DNA from: Candidatus Methanoperedens sp.
GTDB taxonomy: Archaea; Halobacteriota; Methanosarcinia; Methanosarcinales; Methanoperedenaceae
Direction of reading: 5' to 3'
DNA length: 8,750 nucleotides
Assembly: GCA_023249275.1 (NCBI GenBank)
Contig: JAHFCV010000100.1
Location: 1-8,750 of the forward strand
Part shown: positions 4,629 through 8,750 of the stretch, one piece after another
How positions within the stretch are numbered: position 1 is the stretch's first letter
Layout of the letters: every line of letters starts with the position of its first letter
Program-made: the position numbers and the translations under genes
Notes under the pieces: model-generated
What the model saw: only the letters and a program-made list of their open reading frames with translations
Told to the model about the DNA's origin: nothing
Database searches by the model: none

Positions 4629-4645
4629 ATGATTTCTACCATGCC
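4626..4645 (-). other. Possible hairpin at the tRNA 5' end
   Basis: GGCATG (4640-4645 read on the minus strand) and CATGCC (4626-4631) form a perfect 6-bp stem with an 8-base loop. The stem would pair the leader with the first three tRNA bases, competing with the acceptor stem before 5' processing. It may be a chance palindrome. Confidence 0.25.
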
Positions 4646-4680
4646 TTCAGACTATTTGAGTAATCTCCAAGCGGAGTGAA

Positions 4681-4692
4681 AGTATTATTTCG
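4681..4692 (-). promoter_or_regulatory. Candidate BRE/box A for the tRNA gene
   Basis: On the minus strand CGAAATAATACT resembles a BRE followed by a weak TATA element. It is centred about 57 bases before the tRNA, predicting a leader of roughly 30 bases. No stronger element is closer. Confidence 0.25.
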
Positions 4693-4708
4693 ATTCGCAA
4701 GCAAATCC

Positions 4709-4717
4709 TTAAATAAT
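4709..4717 (+). promoter_or_regulatory. Candidate box A for a small RNA
   Basis: TTAAATAAT is centred about 25-27 bases before 4738, where a structured segment begins that ends in a hairpin and T-rich tail. The spacing fits an archaeal promoter. The element alone is common in A/T-rich DNA. Confidence 0.3.
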
Positions 4718-4736
4718 GGGGAAACAGAACATAGTT

Positions 4737-4762
4737 TGGCGCGATCAATCAGATATCAGTCT
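4737..4762 (-). repeat. Degenerate partial copy of the tRNA (anticodon and variable arms)
   Basis: These 26 bases match 4573-4599 of the tRNA gene in the same orientation at 24 of 27 aligned positions (two substitutions and one gap). The copy covers the anticodon loop, the 3' anticodon stem and most of the variable arm, and includes the GAT anticodon triplet. Acceptor, D and T arms are absent, so it is a fragment and not a second tRNA. Confidence 0.65.
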
Positions 4763-4812
4763 CTCAACAGACTGCCGGGGCGCACGCTTAATGCCTGCGC
4801 CCTTTTGTTTTT
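4738..4812 (+). ncRNA. Candidate small RNA, antisense-like to the tRNA
   Basis: A predicted transcript of about 75 bases would start 25 bases after the box A at 4709-4717. It has a hairpin CAGTCT/AGACTG (4757-4762 with 4769-4774) and a second hairpin GGGCGCA/TGCGCCC followed by T-rich sequence. Its 5' third is complementary, with a few mismatches, to the anticodon and variable arms of the neighbouring tRNA. No open reading frame or box C/D motif is present. Existence as an RNA is inferred from layout only. Confidence 0.35.
4778..4812 (+). terminator. Terminator-like hairpin with T-rich tail
   Basis: GGGCGCA (4778-4784) pairs perfectly with TGCGCCC (4796-4802) across an 11-base loop and is followed by TTTTGTTTTT. 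It would end any + strand transcript arising between the tRNA gene and the protease gene, insulating the protease promoter. Confidence 0.5.
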
Positions 4813-4847
4813 AATCCATTGAGAATTTTACAAACCAATAAGATAGA

Positions 4848-4855
4848 TTTAAGTA
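4848..4855 (+). promoter_or_regulatory. Candidate box A for the protease gene
   Basis: TTTAAGTA lies about 38 bases before the ATG at 4889. Transcription would start near 4877, just ahead of the AAAGGAT ribosome binding site. It lies downstream of the 4778-4812 hairpin, so the protease is probably its own transcription unit. The consensus match is fair. Confidence 0.3.
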
Positions 4856-4877
4856 CAATGTCGTTTTTAATCTCCTT

Positions 4878-4890
4878 AAAGGATAAGGAT
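4878..4890 (+). promoter_or_regulatory. Double Shine-Dalgarno serving two in-frame ATGs
   Basis: AAAGGAT (4878-4884) is spaced 5 bases from the ATG at 4889. AAGGAT (4885-4890) is similarly spaced from a second in-frame ATG at 4895. The two starts differ by two residues before the signal peptide (MYMGKK versus MGKK), so either gives a functional leader. Confidence 0.45.
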
Positions 4891-6970
4891 GTATATGGGA
4901 AAAAAATATTTAATTGTTTTAACAGTAATATTGCTTCTGTCGGCAGTTGTAGCAGCAACCGCCGCTCCAGTAGACGATAATGGAAATGGAAAAGAAAAAG
5001 TAAGGGTAATTGCCCATACTGACAAAGAAATATCAGACGCAGCATCACATGGCTGCAAGGTTGTGCAGGAGGCTAAAACCTTAAAAGCCCTGGTATGCGA
5101 TAAAGACGCAGCCTTATCATTAGGCTTGCAGGAAGATATCAAAGTGTTTGCATTGGATTCCGGAGCCAATACACAGATACGGGCTGACCTTACGCAAGCC
5201 TCCGGGAATACAGGCGCAGGAAGAAAGGTTGTAGTGCTGGATACGGGGTACAATTATCTTCACCCTGAATTAATCTCAAGCTATCTCGGCGGCAAGGATT
5301 TTATTAATAAAGACAATGACCCCATGGACGATAATGGACACGGGAGTCATGTGGCAGGACTAATAACAGCGGACGGAGTATATCCTGCTGCAAAGGGAGT
5401 TGCCCCTGATACCTGGATAATAGCCGGAAAGGTTCTTGACGCTACAGGTTCAGGATACTTGAGCGATGGAGTTGCCGGGATTTACTGGGCAGTCGATGGA
5501 CCTGATGGTATTGCAAATACGCCTGATGATTTTAATCCCGATGCGATAAGTTTGAGCCTGGGCACAGGAGCACCTTACCTGTATACAGGCTTCTGCGATA
5601 ATGTTTATCCGGATTTCACAAATGCTATTTTATATGCGTTAAATCGGGGTGTAATAGTTGTTATTGCGGCTGGAAATAGCGGTAGCGCAGGTGTCTCGCT
5701 TCCGGGCTGCATAAGCTATTCAACAACAGTAGGCGCTGTGGATAGCGGCGATAATATTGCAAGCTTCTCTGGAAGAGGAAGTGCTGTGGATATATCAGCC
5801 CCTGGTGTTAACTTACTATCTTCATGGCTTGGGTCTTCGTATTATTACGCAAGCGGAACAAGCATGGCAACACCTGTAGTTAGCGGGACAGTGGCTTTGA
5901 TCAAGTTCGCCCACCCGGATTATACGGTAGCTCAGGTACAGGACGCTCTATTCAATAACGCTAAAGACCTCGGGACTTCTGGCAAGGATTCTACCTATGG
6001 CTGGGGCAGGGTTGACGCTTATGTGCCAGCTCCACTAACAACTCACGATATTGCGGTAACTTCTATCTCGGCGCCGTATTGGGCACTAAAAGGAACTCTG
6101 GAAAATATCAGCGTGAGTGTGGCGAATCAAGGAGATCAGGCTGAGAACTTTACAGTGACAGTTACAGATGAAACCGATTTAATTACTATCGGCTCACAGG
6201 GTATTAGCCTGAACGCAGGCTCGACTGCAACTCTTGGTTTTAACTGGGATACTTCTGCCTCATCACTTGGCAATCACACGATTAAAGCTCAAGCCAGCGT
6301 TGTTCCAGGCGAAAATGACACTGCTGATAATGTTAAAATCACTCTGGTAACTATTGCTGCACCAGATACAACTCCTCCGGTTATATCAAACGTTCAGGTC
6401 AGCAACATAACGGATTCAAAGGCAACAATAACCTGGACAACCGACGAGCTGAGTGATTCTCTCGTTAGATATGGAACTGCTACACCACCTTCCAGTACTG
6501 TTTCTGCTTCAGGTCTTGTAACAAGCCATTCTATAACCTTGACCGGACTTTCACCGGGCACAAACTACTACTTTGAAGTTCAATCCACAGATAGCTCAGG
6601 CAATACTGCTGTCCAAAACAATGGAGGAGCTTTTTACAGTTTCACAACCGCTGTGGCTAAAAAAATGCATATTTCAAGCATCGTTATGTCAACAACTAAA
6701 GTCAATATAAAGACCTATGCAACCGCTACAGTGACGATAGTTGATGCTGCTGGTCCAGTCCAGGGTGCATCTGTGCGCGGGCATTGGAGCGGCTTGACGT
6801 CTGATGTTGATTCTGGAATAACTGATATAAACGGACGGGTAGCATTGAACTCCAACCAGGTGAAGAAAGCGGCTGGAACCTTCACTTTCACTGTGGATGA
6901 TGTGGTTCTTACCGGATGGGTATATAACTCTGCTGAAAATGTGAAGACAAGTAACAGCATAACAGTTTGA
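4889..6970 (+). CDS. Secreted subtilisin-like serine protease (S8) with CARDB and fibronectin III domains
   Basis: A 693-residue preproenzyme. Residues 1-26 form a signal peptide (positive GKK, hydrophobic YLIVLTVILLLSAVVA, then ATAA). Residues about 37-90 look like an I9-type propeptide that assists folding and is removed. The catalytic domain, about 108-380, has the full triad: D118 (VVVLDTG), H151 (NGHGSHVAG) and S325 (SGTSMATP), plus oxyanion N263 (AAGNSG). Next come a CARDB-like beta domain (385-487, HDIAVTSISAP...), a fibronectin type III domain (493-587, TPPVISNVQV...YYFEVQSTDSSGN) and an Ig-like C-terminal domain (590-693). C236 and C274 in the catalytic domain could form a disulfide. 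No C-terminal membrane helix or PGF-type sorting signal is visible, so the product is probably released or held by its beta domains. It appears monocistronic, with a terminator immediately after the stop. Confidence 0.93.
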   Translation: MYMGKKYLIVLTVILLLSAVVAATAAPVDDNGNGKEKVRVIAHTDKEISDAASHGCKVVQEAKTLKALVCDKDAALSLGLQEDIKVFALDSGANTQIRADLTQASGNTGAGRKVVVLDTGYNYLHPELISSYLGGKDFINKDNDPMDDNGHGSHVAGLITADGVYPAAKGVAPDTWIIAGKVLDATGSGYLSDGVAGIYWAVDGPDGIANTPDDFNPDAISLSLGTGAPYLYTGFCDNVYPDFTNAILYALNRGVIVVIAAGNSGSAGVSLPGCISYSTTVGAVDSGDNIASFSGRGSAVDISAPGVNLLSSWLGSSYYYASGTSMATPVVSGTVALIKFAHPDYTVAQVQDALFNNAKDLGTSGKDSTYGWGRVDAYVPAPLTTHDIAVTSISAPYWALKGTLENISVSVANQGDQAENFTVTVTDETDLITIGSQGISLNAGSTATLGFNWDTSASSLGNHTIKAQASVVPGENDTADNVKITLVTIAAPDTTPPVISNVQVSNITDSKATITWTTDELSDSLVRYGTATPPSSTVSASGLVTSHSITLTGLSPGTNYYFEVQSTDSSGNTAVQNNGGAFYSFTTAVAKKMHISSIVMSTTKVNIKTYATATVTIVDAAGPVQGASVRGHWSGLTSDVDSGITDINGRVALNSNQVKKAAGTFTFTVDDVVLTGWVYNSAENVKTSNSITV

Positions 6971-7006
6971 GAAGGAAGTTTTTCCTTCTTTCACTTTCTT
7001 TTTTTT
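6971..7006 (+). terminator. Hairpin terminator after the protease gene
   Basis: Directly after the TGA, GAAGGAA (6971-6977) pairs with TTCCTTC (6982-6988) over a 4-base loop. A long T-rich tract ending in a run of eight or more T follows. The T run alone would terminate archaeal transcription. Confidence 0.65.
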
Positions 7007-7081
7007 GAACTATCAACGTTTATTTTATATGTGTGTTCTATATGCTCCAAAACTTACTTTACTGGCATGTGGATAAGCTCA

Positions 7082-7090
7082 TATTTAAAT
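7082..7090 (+). promoter_or_regulatory. Candidate box A for arcS
   Basis: TATTTAAAT is centred about 55 bases before the arcS ATG. It predicts a leader of roughly 30 bases. No Shine-Dalgarno sequence precedes the ATG (TTGAAACCTT). The rest of the 170-bp spacer from 6971 shows only the upstream terminator and A/T-rich DNA. Confidence 0.35.
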
Positions 7091-7140
7091 AAATCACTGA
7101 GATAAACAGATTCTCTAAAAATAATTGTTATTGAAACCTT

Positions 7141-8750
7141 ATGAGCAAAATATTCGAAATCACCCATCGCGATGCTGCAGCCAGGATAGGCAAACTGGTT
7201 CTGGAAAGGGAGCTATCAACCCCGGCGATTATAAAGATTCATGAAAACGATTGCCCCATAGTGGATTCCGGCTCTCTCTGGAAAAGTACTGCGCCCGCTG
7301 AACCCGACGCCAAAAAAATAGTCATTCTTCCTCATAAATCACTGCCCCTCTATACAAGAGAGGAAATCATAAAAGAGCTTCAGGATTCACTCGCGCAGGC
7401 GCCGTCGATTGCCCACACAGGCGCCGTTATCCATCCATTCATCCGCGAATATCCGGCATCAGAATTATATGTCCTCGGCGCCGCAAAGCAGCTTGAAAAC
7501 AGGGCGCGCGAACTCGTGGAATCAATTATCAGGCTCAAAGAGAACACGCGCGCCGATTCCCTGCTCTATGCGCCCGCCCTTGCCACGCCTGAAAACCTCT
7601 CCATGCTTGTGTATCTGGGCGTGGATATCGTTGATGAGACCTTGCCAGTAATCAAAGCGTATCAAGACATTTATTTGACAAATTCAGGCGAACATCACCT
7701 CGACAGGCTGCATGAATTCCCCTGCGCCTGTTCCGTATGTCTTGCGAATACCCCGGCAGAACTGCTCAAAAAACCCAAAAAAGAGCGCGCTGAGGCGTTA
7801 TCGCTGCACAATTCAATGAAACTTGCCGAGGAACTGCGCGCAGTCCGCGAGCACATAAGGGCAGGTCATCTTCGCGAGTACGTAGAGCGTCAGTGCAGGG
7901 CACGCCAGTGGCTCACTGCGGCGCTCCGGCTCATCGATGCCCAACATGAGTTCCTTGAAAAAAGGACTCCGGTTTTCAGGGCAAGTACGCTTTATGCCAA
8001 TACATCGGAATCGCTGAACCGTGTGGAAATCAGAAGGTTTGCAGAGCGTGTAATAGAGCGCTACACAGCGCCCGAACTGGAAACACTTGTGCTTCTCCCG
8101 TGCTCTGCAAAAAAACCTTACTCGATATCTCTTTCCCACCAGAAATTCATCAATGCCCTTGGAAAATATAGAAAATATGTCCATGAAGTGATAATCACCT
8201 CTCCTATGGGTGTTGTCCCGCGCGAGCTTGAATTAATGTATCCGGCTGCGCATTATGATACTCCTGTAACAGGACAATGGGACCTTGAGGAAAGAGCATG
8301 GGTGGGAGGCTGCCTGCGCTCGTATCTTACGAAGAACAAATACAGTAACATTATCGCGCATGTGCACGGCGCGTACAGGGAAATATGCGAATACGTGGAA
8401 AGCGAACTTGGTCTTGAATTTATATATACAGCAGATGAGGGCGTTACTCAAAACACATCCCTTGACAAACTGAGAAATGCCGTTTCAGGGTTTGAACACG
8501 CAAAAAAGCGGGGAAGCGAGAAAGCAAACCTTGACCTTATCCGCGCGACTGCTGATTACCAGTTCGGGCGCGGCGCCGGGGATATGCTTGTTACCGCTGA
8601 TGCTAACGTCAGGGCGCCGTATCCCAAGTTCCAGTTGTTCGCAGGAAAACAGCAGCTTGCTACTTTAATACCGCAGTATGGCACAATTGCCCTGACTGTG
8701 GACGGAGGAATGCGGCTTCGTGAATATCCATTCTATAAGGTGAGAATAGG
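7141..8750 (+). CDS. arcS: Archaeosine synthase alpha subunit ArcS / TgtA2 (3' partial)
   Basis: The frame is open from ATG 7141 to the window end, 536 complete codons, with no stop. ArcS acts on preQ0 at position 15 of tRNA, adding an amine donor on the route to archaeosine. The N-terminus MSKIFEITHRDAAARIGKLVL and the segment EYPASELYVLGAAKQLENRARELVESI are typical of TgtA2. A TGT-type zinc site is visible: C195, C197, C200 and H223 (CACSVC then H). The diagnostic ArcS motif PCSAKKPYSISLSH begins at residue 320. The last residues (LIPQYGTIALTVDGGMRLREYPFYKVRIG) belong to the C-terminal PUA RNA-binding domain, so only a short piece should be missing. It is a separate transcription unit after the protease terminator. 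QueD, earlier in the same pathway, is encoded at 921-1400. Partner subunits are not in the window. Confidence 0.93.
   Translation, partial: MSKIFEITHRDAAARIGKLVLERELSTPAIIKIHENDCPIVDSGSLWKSTAPAEPDAKKIVILPHKSLPLYTREEIIKELQDSLAQAPSIAHTGAVIHPFIREYPASELYVLGAAKQLENRARELVESIIRLKENTRADSLLYAPALATPENLSMLVYLGVDIVDETLPVIKAYQDIYLTNSGEHHLDRLHEFPCACSVCLANTPAELLKKPKKERAEALSLHNSMKLAEELRAVREHIRAGHLREYVERQCRARQWLTAALRLIDAQHEFLEKRTPVFRASTLYANTSESLNRVEIRRFAERVIERYTAPELETLVLLPCSAKKPYSISLSHQKFINALGKYRKYVHEVIITSPMGVVPRELELMYPAAHYDTPVTGQWDLEERAWVGGCLRSYLTKNKYSNIIAHVHGAYREICEYVESELGLEFIYTADEGVTQNTSLDKLRNAVSGFEHAKKRGSEKANLDLIRATADYQFGRGAGDMLVTADANVRAPYPKFQLFAGKQQLATLIPQYGTIALTVDGGMRLREYPFYKVRI

Noticed and set aside
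4542..4762. Integrated element flanked by tRNA attachment sites
   Set aside because: Only about 110 bp separate the tRNA and the partial copy. No integrase lies between them and the copy stops before the tRNA 3' end, so no element is present.
7813..8184. Minus-strand open frame of 123 codons
   Set aside because: It is antisense to conserved arcS sequence, including the PCSAKKPYSISLSH motif region; no independent gene features.

Overview
The window is archaeal. It carries archaea-specific genes (NreA with a C-terminal PCNA-interacting motif, and the archaeosine synthase ArcS), a tRNA gene without an encoded CCA end, several TATA (box A) promoters and at least one probably leaderless mRNA. Overall style (AbrB/PIN, HEPN and DUF433/DUF5615 toxin-antitoxin genes, CARDB/fibronectin-type secreted protease, short-period intergenic repeats) fits a methanogenic or methane-oxidising euryarchaeon of the Methanosarcinales/Methanoperedens kind, but the genus is an inference and cannot be fixed from this window.

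Layout. 1-973: a toxin-antitoxin patch on the + strand, with a possible C-terminal tail of an upstream gene, a VapB-like antitoxin whose normal start codon position reads TAA, an intact PIN-domain toxin VapC, and the N-terminal stub of a HEPN protein. 921-1400 (-): queD-type 6-carboxytetrahydropterin synthase. 1401-1683: intergenic DNA with three different short-period direct-repeat arrays. 1684-2286 (-): an abutting DUF433 antitoxin / DUF5615 PIN-like toxin pair. 2287-2437: divergent promoter region with two box A elements. 2438-4534 (+): nreA (DNA repair) followed by an SplB-like radical SAM protein (COG1533). They are separated by a 39-bp spacer that repeats a sequence also found near queD. 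4535-4888: a tRNA gene on the - strand, a partial degenerate copy of that tRNA, and a possible small RNA ending in a terminator-like hairpin. 4889-6970 (+): a secreted multidomain subtilisin-like protease with a hairpin terminator. 7141-8750 (+): arcS, running off the window.

Functional links. QueD (early preQ0 synthesis) and ArcS (conversion of preQ0-tRNA to archaeosine) belong to the same tRNA-modification pathway, though they lie 5.7 kb apart on opposite strands. NreA and the radical SAM protein form a plausible repair-related gene pair. The most unusual item is the tRNA: its body is of the class II serine type (long variable arm, discriminator G73), but its anticodon loop reads GAU (isoleucine). 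It is one base away from a serine GCU loop, and a nearby partial copy has the same GAU.
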